A stretch of 64,000 nt of DNA from Prostheceraeus crozeri (lineage: Eukaryota > Platyhelminthes > Polycladida > Euryleptidae): assembly GCA_907163375.1 (NCBI GenBank), contig CAJQUW010007090.1:372001-436000 (forward strand), given 5' to 3'. Positions within the stretch are counted from its first letter, which is position 1. Each line of letters opens with the position of its first letter. The notes beneath the pieces were generated by a model. That model was not told the DNA's origin. It was given only the letters and a program-made list of their open reading frames with translations, and ran no database searches. A program made the translations under genes and the position numbers. Below, in pieces: positions 31,214 through 42,901 of the stretch.

Positions 31214-31702
31214 ACCTTTGAGACGGCACTTCTCAACAATCTCATGCGCAAAATGATCCGATAGTATGATATGTGGATATGTGGAGTTAAATGAATAAAC
31301 TTAGATCAAATTGCCATGCAAAAGATGCAAAAGATTTGCGCCTAGAACCCTTATTCAAGTCCGTTATCATAACCTGTTACTCTAATCAAATGAGAATGAT
31401 GCAGTATTCATGAATTTTCTAATTACATTTCATAAACTTCAGATAGCTGACTACTTTACACCCTCATACTTTGTTCTCATCAAATCTCAGCATTCTACCA
31501 AATTGGCTACAATGCAATGACATGAAGATAAAGACAAAGACTTGAAGGTTCTGGTGTTGTAGCTCTCCATAATGTTTTGTGATTCAATGCAACCCAGTGA
31601 CCAGGTTTAGCTTTTAACATCTTAAAATACATGATTTATCTATTGCTCGTATTAATAGTACGCAACATTTTAAAAATGACCACAAACGTCAACAAAACTT
31701 AC

Positions 31703-31849
31703 CCAAGCTTCCTCGTTTTCTAGATCAAAAGCATCATCAAATTCCAGAACGTCGGATTCTTGAGCTATGCTTTGTTTTGGACTCTTCAAAAGCTCTTTCG
31801 TATTGCGCGAAGGTTCTTTTAAAGTAGAGGCTCTGGATTTGTGAACATC
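31703..31849 (-). CDS. Host gene 2, exon 5 of the visible set (49 codons, acidic)
   Basis: A 147-nt exon between CATTTTGTAG|GAT and TGG|GTAAGT, phase 0 at both ends. The peptide has a basic Ser/Lys-rich first half and an acidic second half (SDVLEFDDAFDLENEEAW). The acidic/aromatic tail could be a protein-binding linear motif (inference). It joins in frame to 26321-26374. Confidence 0.82.
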
Positions 31850-34514
31850 CTACAAAATGTATAAAATTTTGGATTTAAGAGGCAATATTCAGCGCGAACG
31901 ACTTAATTATCATTGCACAATATATTTTGGACTATACCGCCATGAAATTATACTTTATTCTAGACTAAGAGGAAATCGAAAACTTGCTCTACCATAGAAG
32001 GGAGGCATTTAATAGAGACAATTCTAATACGTCGAGCATCTCATTTTTTCACAAACTCAACTTCAGCCTGCAGGTCTTTTTTAAACTTAGTATTATGCGC
32101 ACACACTGATTGTCGCATAAACAAACTATGTCAATTGAACATTACCTGTGAAAATATATGACAGAAGACATAAAACCAAATTACATTGAATCAATCGAAA
32201 TACAATTAATAAACTATTTCTTGATCATCCTTCGACTTGACGTTCAAATGGAGATTTAAAATATACAGTTCGAAAGTTATAGACCTATGTTAGGGAATGA
32301 ATAATTTCTTCGATAGCGTTGCTTATATTCATAAAACGTTGCTATATTTGTTAAATGCTGCATTATACTCGCGTAGTGTACATTAATTACATCTTATTAC
32401 ATAATGATTTTGCTATAAGCATCAGAAATTTCTATTTGATTTTACATATGGCGTGATTCAGTTTGGCCTGTCTTCACGAATTTGAATTTAATTTTTCTCA
32501 TATTTACAGCAGCAGCAATTATATACACATTCAAATATATTCCGGACATTTAAAGCTATCTTTCCTGTTTTCACCACTGAAGAATTCTGAATCATTTATT
32601 GTGCGAGTATTTCACTCTGATTGTATTGCTGACAGTGATAGTGAAACATTAATTTCATCTAGTACAAGAGTATGAAAACAAGTATCATGCAAACTTAATC
32701 AAAATTCATATAATTTGAAGAATGATAGCAAGAACAATAGAAAATACATAAAAACGTAGAAAACTTCAAACTTTAGCGCTCAAATCTAACAACAATAACC
32801 TTTTTAGACGACTAAATCAAGCGACATTTTAACTATCCTAAATATGGGACAGGTCTGAATCGAGATTTCAATAAATATGATAGACATGCAAATATAACGC
32901 AGGAATTAGTGATGATGACATCTTCATGCAAAAAACAAGCGCTTCTGTGAATCAGAGTTAGACTAACTTCCATCTTGTCGTGACGAACTGAGCGTGACTT
33001 CATAGTTTAAAGTATAATCTTCGTATTTTCTATCAATTGTCTGCATCTGTTCCAAGGGGTAATTACTAATTGTGACAATGACAATTAAGAAAGAAGTTCT
33101 TCAAATGATGCTTATCAGTACATTCTTCATAAAGCTGATGTCTTCAACTATACCAGCTAACTCTAAAGAGTCCTTATCACGCACAATGAACGGAACTAAG
33201 AGGAATCTACTGAAATGAAAATATTGGTTTCTTTATAACAAGTATTTTCTCGAATGGAACCTGCACCTAAATTGCAAAGAAGAATACAAAACTCTCGGCT
33301 TATATTCGAGAAAATACAATGTAAGAAAGTGTGGAATAACACAGTCAGTCATCCGGTGGGTCTCTAATGATACCCTTGCATTGTGAAAATTCGCGATGGA
33401 CTCTGTTCCGGTCTGCTTCAGCCTGCTTAAGTTAGAACATCCGTTTCCCAATCGAAGAACGGTTGTGTATCTATCAGACTTGCGAACTAAATTATAATTC
33501 CTGAAGATTATCAGTAACCTTTGTTCTATTAAGTCAACACATTTGTGTTCATCAGCAGCATTTCATTCAAAACTTTCAATATAATCTCATGAGACTTTTA
33601 TGTGAATACACAGAAATTATTGTACGTTTTTTCTCAGATCTCGTATTCTTCGATTCTCAAATGCTACCGTATCAAAAATCAATCGAACAATTAGAGCAAT
33701 GCAATCAATCAAGCTGAGGATTTCTTTTAAATACTTCTGGTCAATGGTACATATCCATTTCAAATGCAAGAATTGATGATTCAATTTATCAAGGCCTCAA
33801 TTTCCGAAAATTTCATGACCGCTGGTAATTGGAGAGATTTTCCTCTCGGAAATCATTGCTCATTCAAATCAACAAAATTCTTTACATTCTAAGATAAATA
33901 TGCAATCAACATGAAACGCAGTGGACTAACATGAACTATTCTTCTCATATGAATATTCTGATATCCCGTAATTTATGCAGCATGTAGCTGTGATAACAAA
34001 CAGAAAGCTTTGGAAAATCATGTTGGCATGCTGGACATTATTTTCAAATGCTTTTAGATTATCTAAGCTGTCACAAAATGGAGGCTCATCATCACGATGG
34101 AGCAGAGCCCGAAGACATTTAAAGCATAAATATGTTTTGACGCTCATTTATCAATGCCAATATACTGACTGCTAGACCTCGGTGTATGCTGAACAGCTTC
34201 AAACATCTAAATGTGTTAAACATGAGAATACATGTAGTATAAAGACAACATCAGATTATCATCGAAAAAGCGGTTAGGCAATTAATATCATATGACCCAT
34301 AAAACCCATATGACATCGGTATTTGAATAGCAATAAGCAGTCTGTGAGTGAAAAAGAAATTTGAAAGCATCTTTAGTGATAGGATATCAGTCGCAACGCA
34401 ACAAAAATACATCAAAATGACTAAGAAAATATGTTAAATCAGACAAAGTGAGTGCCGATTTTGATGCGGGATAGCTGTGTAATACACAAGTGAAATACCA
34501 AGATCCAAACCTAC
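31850..34514 (-). other. Intron of host gene 2
   Basis: AT-rich; no exon or repeat with adequate support. A possible 20-nt exon near 32970 was rejected because it would break the frame. Confidence 0.5.
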
Positions 34515-34568
34515 GTCAGCTGTAGCCTCCGCCGTTGGTTCGATATCCTCATCTAAGTTAGCAGAGGA
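34515..34568 (-). CDS. Host gene 2, exon 4 of the visible set (18 codons)
   Basis: A 54-nt micro-exon with acceptor TTTCTTTTTCAAG and donor GAC|GTAGGT, phase 0. The peptide SSANLDEDIEPTAEATAD is acidic and low-complexity. Confidence 0.75.
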
Positions 34569-36635
34569 CTTGAAAAAGAAACGATCAACAAATCAACCAA
34601 CTTTGTCAAAATTCGATAACATGAGAGAAAATGCACATAATAACCAAACTCGTTACAAGAATGCATATATACATAACACCAGTAGAAACTACAAGTAGCA
34701 AAAAAATAAAATCTAGAATAATAAACATTGTGCAATGTTTATCTACAGAAAGCGTTCCTGTTTAAGACAAACATTATAAGACAAACACATTTTGAATGAA
34801 TATCAATCTAATACTTTGTACTAAAGATAAATGTTCAATCGTTACAACAAATCGGCTGACATCGGTTATGCACGCATTCTTGAGGCAACTGTTTTCCTAA
34901 TTAAAAAATAAATGAAACTTCGAAATAACATGTTTATGGAAGTACAAGCAAGGTGTGTCAAATGGTAAACTTGAATATGATGTAGTAAATCTCTCAAGAT
35001 ATCGCTTGAATTCTATAAGTCTTCAGCTGATATAATGATCCCTATTTTCATCCCTAAATTGTGAGAGGTATCATTTTCGAATTGTGTTGTTGGTTCGTGT
35101 TATCGTGACATCATGCAATAGATGCAATAGTGTACGCAAATATAGTACTTGCTACCAGCATGTTTAATAATGCCTCACTAAAAATCTTCCAAAAACACAA
35201 AGTTAACAAGCGAATTATGAGTGTAAAATTGCTTTCTAAATATAAATACTTGAAAAGAATTGGTAGACTTTGCAAAACAATTCATGCCTAAGTTGATGTT
35301 TGACTTTACAGAAACATTATTTCAATACAACGATAAACGACTGTTATCAAAGAGTCAAATTTCTAGCCAGATTACCAAAGAGAATATAATTGAAGCAAAT
35401 TGACCTAAGGAAAATGGCTTGCATTGTTTTTGACTACAAGTTGAAAATGGAGATTGATAATGTAATACAATTCTCATCAATCTTAGGAATGTTCTGTTTA
35501 TTCATGAAAAATTCGAATGGAATGTTATTCGCAAACTCATGTCATAAAAGGCAAAAAACTTAAAGAATATTAGATTTTCTCAATTAACGACACGTTCGTA
35601 ATGAACACTTCTTGAAAGATAGTACTACATTAACTTCTGCTTTGAAACTATAACATTATGCATTTTCCAGTCGTTGAGTTTTTCATATAACATACTTTAA
35701 GGGAGACACCTTCAACCCTGCAACAGCCAGCAGAATAATGGCGATATGATTCATCATTACAGTTATTGGCAGCTATTATTTTCAAAGCAAATATCAGGCA
35801 AAACGGTGCCATAATTTGCGAGGCCTTCCGCCATTATGGATCGAATGACTGCATTGAAGGCGAAAATAGGCGAAACGCAAAACCAACAAAATGAAAAAAG
35901 GATGTAGAAATGTATCATTTGTCTCATTTTCTCGCATTTTCAATCACTCCATTTGATTTTTCTCGCCCATTTTCTGAAAATTTGAATTGAAAGGCCGGGC
36001 AATGAGTAGGCGCAGGCCTTTAACGCATAGGCTTTATCATTGATGGAGGCATTGGGTAAGAGCGGGGAATGACTCGAACATGTGACCATACACCTGATAT
36101 TTACACCGATTAATACCGATTAACCCGGGCACATGTCCAAGTCGACTGGCTTGCTTCTGCGGTGTATGCATGTCAGTATCCGGGTCCGGTCGTGTATCAA
36201 ATCGAATACCCGGACATGGAGGCGATTCGGTTGCACTAAAAATCGAATACCCGTTACGGCAATATTTCCAGGGGCGATCGATCACTAGTACTGCTGTAGA
36301 TCGCCTGCACTTGTTTTTCATCAGTCATTGCGACAGCGGATCCTTGAGTGGTCGAATTGGACCCTTGGCGGTGGAGAAGACGGTAGTGTGCTAAATGGCA
36401 TAGAATGCCAACGGACTCTTATTCTCAGTTCACTTGAGAATTGATCTCATCATTGTATTAACATCTTCGAGCATTGAGCCGTTGAGAGGATGCTATTCAA
36501 AGAATCTTTTATATCGTATCAAGTAATACGCATGACAATAACTAACAACCGCATTAAGACGACTTCGAGAAATAGCTTAAAGAATTTGATAGTATAGTGA
36601 GTTGTGTCGTAAAACAACTATGAGAAATGTTTAAT

Positions 36636-36700
36636 CAGGTGGGAATCGAACCCTGTCATTAAACGGCTAACGCAGCGTGATGACAACCGCGGATAGATCC
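36636..36700 (-). repeat. tRNA-like fragment with B box
   Basis: On the minus strand it contains the B-box/T-arm GGGTTCGATTCCC (36653-36641), preceded by a GCGTTAGCCG anticodon-arm-like segment. It is similar in layout to the repeat at 3199-3372 and is probably a degraded SINE. Confidence 0.5.
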
Positions 36701-37439
36701 ATGATTCTGTCAGGAATAAATGCAGGTTAACGTCCAGGCATTAAATAACATTCCTGACATTGCAAAGCCTGAATTATGCTCTCACTTTCTTGTCTATAAA
36801 CGTACCTGGTAATGCGCATATTTCTCCGAGACGTGGTTGTAATAACAGAAATTACAACTATATGATAGTGCATTTAGTTGTTTCCCGTGTAAGATGATCG
36901 CGGCAAGTTTTGCTGCATTTGCTTGATCTGGCTAGTCGTGCACATGAAACAGTCACACTTGCGGCAGTTTCGTTGGAATCGCAACTATTTCAGTTACTGC
37001 ACGCAACAGTAGAACAATCATTTCTGCTGACTGCCGACTTTCTTGTCTATTACCACTGACAGAGAATATGAATTTTGAGACCTGCTTGCTATCTCTGATG
37101 AAAATTTTCAAGCTAAAATAATGTTTCATAGAATATAGATATTTTATATCCCCATATGTTTTTGAAATCCTTCGTTGTGGTCTGAATTAGTTTTCATCCA
37201 CATTAATGACAAAACTCAATGCTCAATCCAAGTTTCAACCACAGTGCAATCGCTTGTGTTATTGGATGGCGACCCGAAATAGCAGCCTGCTTCGACAAAT
37301 ATTTGAAGCCAGCAGTTTAGGATCCCCTTCCAATAATGCAATTAATGCGTCATTCACTACAATCACCTAATTTTCACGAATTATAAATCTGTTCTTCCAC
37401 AAAGAACACGTTTGTCTGATGAGCGTGCTCGTAAGGCTT

Positions 37440-37560
37440 GCAATCATTTTTTGTGTAGAGGTGACCAAAAATCCGTTGATGTCAGGCAAAATAGCTTTAT
37501 TGCTTTCAAGGCGCACCGCACCCCGTCATCAGAAGAATGACTCAAGGTTTCAAGGTTTGC
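37440..37560 (-). mobile_element. Penelope-type hammerhead ribozyme-like remnant
   Basis: On the minus strand a canonical CTGATGA box (37532-37526) is followed by a stem II (GGGGTGC, loop GGT, GCGCCTT) and then GAAA. A 3-bp stem III candidate is AGC...GCT around AATAAA. This is the core order of a type I hammerhead as found at the ends of Penelope-like elements. I cannot draw a good stem I, so it is probably inactive. No flanking duplication found. Confidence 0.45.
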
Positions 37561-38114
37561 AATAATGGAATGAACGCTAGTTACAAGTTCAACAATCTCG
37601 TAAATATGACCAGCCTCGAAAGATCTATGTTGTTTCATATCTAGCTTGCTTTTTGTTTTGCACGAAATGAGGATTTCTGAATGAATTGTAAAAGAATGTC
37701 AATAAGGGTGTTGAGATTTCTCAAATATGTGTCTGCATTTATTTCCATCTTAGTGCACTAATGCAATTATTTGAATTTTGATGTATTTATACATAAATTT
37801 TAGAAATCATTTGATATAAATGAGGTAAGATTTCGAGTTCAGAATCTTGTGGAAAGATATCCATGGGCTCGGCTTCTGCTAGCAATTCATAAACCAGGTC
37901 CAATCCTATCCCAAATTGGACCATTCTATTATCATAGAATTTTATTCCAAACGAAGACAATATAGATTGGAATATATACAACAGGGTAGGCTACAGAATG
38001 ACAAACGTCAATAATATATGAAGATAACAACGAATATATCGACGAAATAGAAGTGTACAAAATGAGATCGAAATGAATATATACGCAACACTGATGATAA
38101 CCGGAGGATGATAC

Positions 38115-38162
38115 CTTCCCTTTCCTCTTTGGTTTCTTCAGTTTCTTTCCATTTTTGTTTTT
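38115..38162 (-). CDS. Host gene 2, exon 3 of the visible set (16 codons, highly basic)
   Basis: A 48-nt micro-exon after TTTTCAATTGAAG, with donor AAG|GTATCA, phase 0. The peptide KNKNGKKLKKPKRKGK is almost entirely basic, resembling a bipartite nuclear/nucleolar localisation or nucleic-acid/microtubule-binding segment. The short exon with a weaker donor could be alternatively spliced. Confidence 0.6.
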
Positions 38163-38603
38163 CTTCAATTGAAAATCAAGACAACTTAGCACATTTTCAG
38201 AATTCATGAATTTCTACCAATTATTCACATTGCTCTGTACTTTATCAATAAATTTCCATTTGTTATCTATTTCTGCATATTCTATTTTCATAATCGTCCT
38301 GTTGCAATCAATGTATCAGTTTTAATGGCGATCACAAAAATATAGACACTGTGCCAATCGTATTATGAAAATTAGCTGATTAACTTGACAAGTAAAATTC
38401 CATTAAAAACTCAATATCTGAAAGGTTCATTTTGTGGATGTACCTGACTGGAATTCCTGGGTGAATGGTGACGTCGACTGATGCAATGGTGAAGCAATTC
38501 ATTGATGTATTTTAGCGTTACAATATTGTTAAAAGCAAAGTAGGAAGGTTATTAAGACCTTTATAATGCTTCATTAACTCATTGACAAATCATATTCACT
38601 CAC

Positions 38604-38711
38604 CGATCGGCTTTGAGACTTTGATTTGTAAACAGCCTCCTCATCGTCATCCGACATCCATTTAGTTACGGCATTTTCATCAAAATAACTGTCTCGAGAT
38701 TCTCCACCATG
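38604..38711 (-). CDS. Host gene 2, exon 2 of the visible set (36 codons)
   Basis: A 108-nt exon between TTTTCATTGTAG and TCG|GTGAGT, phase 0. The peptide has a conserved-looking core (DSYFDENAVTKWMSDDDEE) followed by a Ser/Lys/Arg tail. No domain recognised. Confidence 0.8.
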
Positions 38712-39850
38712 CTACAATGAAAATTACAATCATTAAATCCCTGAGTAATAACGTACTAGACATATAAATGAGTGACAGTTGATTGTTGAAAACGATATGA
38801 CTGGAACTCAAACTGCATCAAAAGTTAATGCAATTAAAGCCACGGAGTACTATGAGTACAAGCGGTTACCATTTTATGTTACGGGAGAGCACCTGAATGG
38901 CAATGGTTATGATACACAAGCAGGTATGAAGTGTTCATATTACAATTAGTTAAGGCAGATTTCTGTGACAGCAAAATATCAAAGATGCTTGATTTAATTC
39001 GACAAGATTTTCATTAAACAAAAGCAACCTTGCAAAAATCTCAACCAAAAAACCCCCCATCTCAAAATTAACGCTGTGAATATAACGAGGCTCTATAGAT
39101 TTAGACTATATTACCAATTTTTTTATGATAAATTTCAATAGTCAATGAAGATCGTCAGATCTCACCAACTATGTTTTCAATCAGAAAAATGAGTTGTTGG
39201 CAAACATACATTAGGAAAAAGGCACAACAAAAATAGCAGAAAAAACATGTTTCACTCATATCAGCTATTCAAATTCACTATTATCCCAACTGTCTCGTTT
39301 ATGTCCAGACAAACTGCTGTTCTGCAATTTCTAATAGTTTCACTCACTAACAGATTAGTTTTATAGATTCGACTCAATGCGCATACATACTCGTTGAAAT
39401 ATGAATTAAATGTACATGTACAATTTCTAGAAAGCACATCTAAACCACAGCAGGACGGAGCAATTCTCTAGCAATTTCATGAAGCGGCTAAAATAGTTAT
39501 ATCGATGTATTGAAATGAAATGCATCTTGTGTTACTATTGTATGAAAAGTACAAACAAGATTTCTTCAAAGCATGAACCTCACACTTCATGTCATGTATT
39601 ACCTCTGACAATTTGAGTTAGGAGAAAAGTGCTTATTTATGCATGTCACATAAGTTGCAAAATCAAAATGTGGTAGCACCTGCATAAATAACAAACAGCT
39701 CTGTTTTCATGCACACATGATTTTCACAAGAGCATTTACAAACCTCCGTCCCGTAGAAAGCATTGCTTGGATGTAGATTGTGCATGTAAGATAATGAATG
39801 ATATATTCACAAGACATTCTAGGAGGCGGGGACACTTCCTTTGTTTTTAC
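38712..39850 (-). other. Intron of host gene 2
   Basis: AT-rich, nothing else recognised. Confidence 0.6.
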
Positions 39851-39922
39851 CTCACTTAGCGGAGACCTATTCAACGGAAAGTCAGGATAGAGGAAAGCCT
39901 CATCCACTGTCTCATCTATGGT
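39851..39922 (-). CDS. Host gene 2, most upstream visible exon (24 codons)
   Basis: A 72-nt exon after GTTCGATAG with donor GAG|GTAAAA, phase 0. The peptide is TIDETVDEAF, then LYPDFPLNRSPLSE. It does not begin with Met, so at least one earlier exon must exist, probably between here and 40.9 kb. I could not identify it. Confidence 0.7.
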
Positions 39923-40932
39923 CTATCGAACACATTAACATTTACATACGGGCATAATGTAGCCTACTTTATGTAGAGAGTAAACCGCGAAGGAGAAGGA
40001 CCGCATATATTCTACAACATTTGATCAAAACATGAATCGGAATGACGCGCAGAAGGATTGATTAAGTATTTCGTACTTGGTGTGTTCTTTATCCTTATTA
40101 CAATAAATCAAGTGTTTGATGTTCTTCTTAAACATTTTCTCTTGATTGCACGATGTCTTGCATGCTTCAAAATTTAAAATTTTGACTCATTGCAACGGTA
40201 TTTTCATTGATGTGTTATAGGTGAAGTAGGTGAAGTAGGTGAAACATGTTAAGAGTCAATGAGAGTTTGCAGAGCTGATCACAGGTGCTAACAATTGATC
40301 TATGGACAGCACCTTCAAAGATGGGACCATTGCCCTTTATCGATGGCCACACATACTTCACAGTGCAAGCTACATCATGTACATGTCTGCATGATTGATT
40401 GACCATAGACGAGACAGTGGACGAGACTTTTCAACATGTGTGCCGATTCGCCTACTTCAGATGATCAGCAGACTTTGGAAGTATGTGCATGATTTCTCAT
40501 TTTTGAGATGCTTTCATAATACATAGTTCATATAATGTACGAGTGACTGAAAGCATCCAAATGAGCTATCATGATCATTTTCAATGACACCTAAAAAATG
40601 GCGCTCAAGGGAAGCAGAATGCAGCACATGGCACTGTGGGTCATGCCTGGATTCAACCTACGAGTATCATGTGTAACTAAATATTTGTCACTCTATACAC
40701 TTACCATTAATATCGTAGCTTCTGGACAGCGTGACATAGACACAGCTCAGCGGACGATAAATAATAAGAAAAACAATAGTGTCAAATAAAACTATGGATT
40801 TGCATAAGCCTACACCAACTCGCACGATGTTGACAAACACACATGAATAAATGAAAGACCGTGCCATACAAATGTAAATTAAATATGGTATCGAATGATT
40901 GACTATCAACGAACAAAAAAACACGTCTTTCA
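39923..40932. other. Unassigned stretch, expected to hold the first exon of gene 2
   Basis: Contains a short tandem repeat (AGGTGAAGT units near 40219-40245). No start exon could be supported. The minus-strand frame at 40215-40406 has no splice signals that fit. Confidence 0.4.
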
Positions 40933-40992
40933 CTAAGGCTTGAAGATCACGAAATTGATATTATCTGAACCGTCACCATCAAACGTATCCCA
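40933..40992 (-). CDS. Candidate terminal exon of host gene 3
   Basis: After an excellent 3' splice site (TTTCATTTCATCTTCTCAG) the minus strand is open for 19 codons to TAG when read in phase 0 (WDTFDGDGSDNINFVIFKP). The nearest upstream candidate exon ends in phase 1, which would give a different, shorter tail. So either an exon is missing or one assignment is wrong. Confidence 0.4.
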   Translation of the reverse strand, partial: WDTFDGDGSDNINFVIFKP

Positions 40993-41072
40993 CTGAGAAG
41001 ATGAAATGAAAATTGAAATTATGTAAATGAAAGCAATTTCGTGAAGCATTTTGATAATGTGCCTTTCTTTAC

Positions 41073-41205
41073 CGAAGTGAAGTGTATTGATGTCGACTTC
41101 TGTTAGAAGCCTTAGAGATTCATCTGCACCACGAGAGAGACTGTTGAGATTAATGCGATCACTGACCGTTATTAACATCAACCCATTATCGATGATCCGA
41201 TCTCT
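41073..41205 (-). CDS. Candidate exon of host gene 3
   Basis: The minus strand is open for 44 codons between a modest acceptor (CACTAAAG) and a donor TTCG|GTAAAG. The peptide looks like a folded protein (RDRIIDNGLMLITVSDRINL, then SLSRGADESLRLLTEVDINTLHF). Family not recognised. Confidence 0.45.
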
Positions 41206-41835
41206 CTTTAGTGACGCTTAATTTATTCGACAACAATCATTAATGTCACATTCAAAAACAGTTGTGCTGATATCTGATTTCACAAGTCATTGCCCACCTT
41301 TGCTACCTCAAAAGCCCTTGAAATTCAAATTTCATCCAGTGATTTAAAAATGCATCATTTCCGTCATTGATAATTCCTCCAGATTTATGCTAGTCAAAAT
41401 AAAACATTAGGAAAGTGACACTCTTAATTATTTCAAAAACCAAGCTACGGATTCTCTTATGTTTAGCGGAAAATCAGAAAGCTGATTGCATATTAATGAA
41501 GAATTGAAAGATAAGCTTGGACAAAGTTGCTTCAAAAGTTATAGATTAGACATGCGACTTCACTTAACATGTCCTACTCATGTATTGCAATATTTGAAGT
41601 TCCATGGCACAGACGTTAATTAAATGAACGAGAAATTAATGAGTAGAGGTTGAATTATAACCAAAAACCAAAACTCATTGAGGGGGAAGAATCTAGAGGT
41701 CCTCCTCCTAAACAATACGATCGGAGGAAACTAAACTACATTTTGCTCCGCCAAGCTTGGTCGCCCGAAATTGAATGTGACAAAATATAGGAGATAAAGA
41801 AGTCGGATTACCTATCTGATCAGTCGTAGAGATAC

Positions 41836-41931
41836 AAGATCATGAGATGCAAGTTCATCTTGTCTTGGGCCATAGAAGGTCCGCAAGGCACGACGTTCGA
41901 CATCAACGCTATAGTTGTTGCTAAATTCTTT
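41836..41931 (-). CDS. Candidate exon of host gene 3
   Basis: Following TTTTTATGAGAGCAG the minus strand encodes 32 codons in phase 0 (KEFSNNYSVDVERRALRTFY, then GPRQDELASHDL) up to a weak donor GTATCT. The stronger donor AG|GTAATC at 41810 lies after an in-frame TAG, so the exon could instead be terminal. It joins in phase with the candidate at 41073-41205. Confidence 0.4.
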
Positions 41932-42859
41932 CTGCTCTCATAAAAATATGCTGCTTTTACTGTGGTGAAAATTTTATAAGGAAAGCGAAATAGCTTTTTG
42001 TAATAACGATCAGTTTCTTGGCTTTCATCGTTCATGAATAAAGTCTTAAATTTCACATCACATAATCAGCTACAAGCGATTTTTCGAAATGTTTATGCTT
42101 TTTTTACTTTCAAGGTTTGAGATACCTCTTATCTTTGACACTCGCTCAGGAGTTCATTTAAGATCACTAGAAAATGATAGAGAAGACTAAATAACCAGCG
42201 GGCCCATAATTTGAAAAAAAATTGTAAAATATATTGCATCCATTCGAGTATACCGCGACTTCACTGAGATTAAGTTTCACTAATTTAGAAAAATAATGTC
42301 TTTTTTGAGTGCCGGAGTACCAGTGCAAAAACAGCAAGAATCAGACCCTTTAAAAAGGCAATAAATTCCGATGACACAACCACAATTGTCTAGCAGCTCT
42401 TATTTCTTTGAGACAAATTGTCTAAAAACAAGTAAGAGAAGTGCCAAAAACGTACGAAATATTTCTTTCATGAAGTGGATGGAAAGACTCTTTGAAATTT
42501 TTTCCTACTGTAGGTTAAATTTACTATCATGAGAGAGATATGAACACATCAAGAAACAGTTGACATCAAAAGTAAGAAAAGCTATATGTACGTATAGCAG
42601 GGCTAGAGGAGTTTTCAGCACGCATTCGCCATTGCCAATTTGCACTGCGATGACGAAACGTTGACGAAATACAGTGTAGAGTTCGTGACTTCATCAATAT
42701 AGCCGATGTGGGAGCTAAACAATCTCAAAAATATTGAAGATGAGTCTCCAAGGCCGCCAAAAGTTTCAATAGATATTTACTAAACGACTAAGTCTGCGGA
42801 CAGATCAGCATACTTCGATAATTCTCTGTTTTCGACCGAAGAAGCAACAGAGGACTCAC

Positions 42860-42901
42860 GTCACAAAGTAGAGGGATGCCAGGATTTTGGGAGGAGATGA
42901 G
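42860..42901 (-). CDS. Candidate micro-exon of host gene 3
   Basis: A 42-nt segment between ACTTTATGCGCACAG and GAC|GTGAGT on the minus strand. It is open in phase 0 (LISSQNPGIPLLCD) and also in a second frame. A neighbouring open stretch at about 42622-42716 reads SHIGYIDEVTNSTLYFV and would fit the second frame, but it has no usable donor. Confidence 0.35.

Larger units (their letters stand above)
26375..31702 (-). other. Large intron of host gene 2 rich in repeats
   Basis: About 5.3 kb holding the foldback element (26562-27407) and the hAT-like element (29806-31213). A small perfect hairpin pairs GGAACCGGC (29097-29105) with GCCGGTTCC (29116-29124). At 29280-29480 the minus strand has a roughly 50-codon protein-like frame (contains ILIAVDSKGRYEKDQITAW) surrounded by frame changes; it may be a decayed coding fragment of unknown origin. 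No accepted exon. Confidence 0.5.
34569..38114 (-). other. Intron of host gene 2
   Basis: Contains a tRNA-like fragment (36636-36700), a Penelope/hammerhead-like remnant (37440-37560) and a GC-richer patch at about 36000-36400 with ATACCCGG/CCGGGT motifs that I cannot classify. No exon supported. Confidence 0.5.

Noticed and set aside
33233-33451. 72-codon minus-strand frame
   Set aside because: No splice sites, no recognisable composition. Chance frame in intron DNA.
36037-36394. Overlapping frames on both strands in a GC-richer patch
   Set aside because: Neither has splice signals or recognisable motifs. The patch looks like an unclassified repeat with ATACCCGG/CCGGGT motifs.
40215-40406. 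Candidate first exon of gene 2 on the minus strand
   Set aside because: Begins with ATG but has no usable donor in phase with the exon at 39851-39922. It includes a short tandem repeat.
42622-42716. Tudor-like exon candidate on the minus strand
   Set aside because: Good acceptor and protein-like reading, but no credible donor before the stop, and phase conflict with the next candidate. Mentioned only under gene 3.
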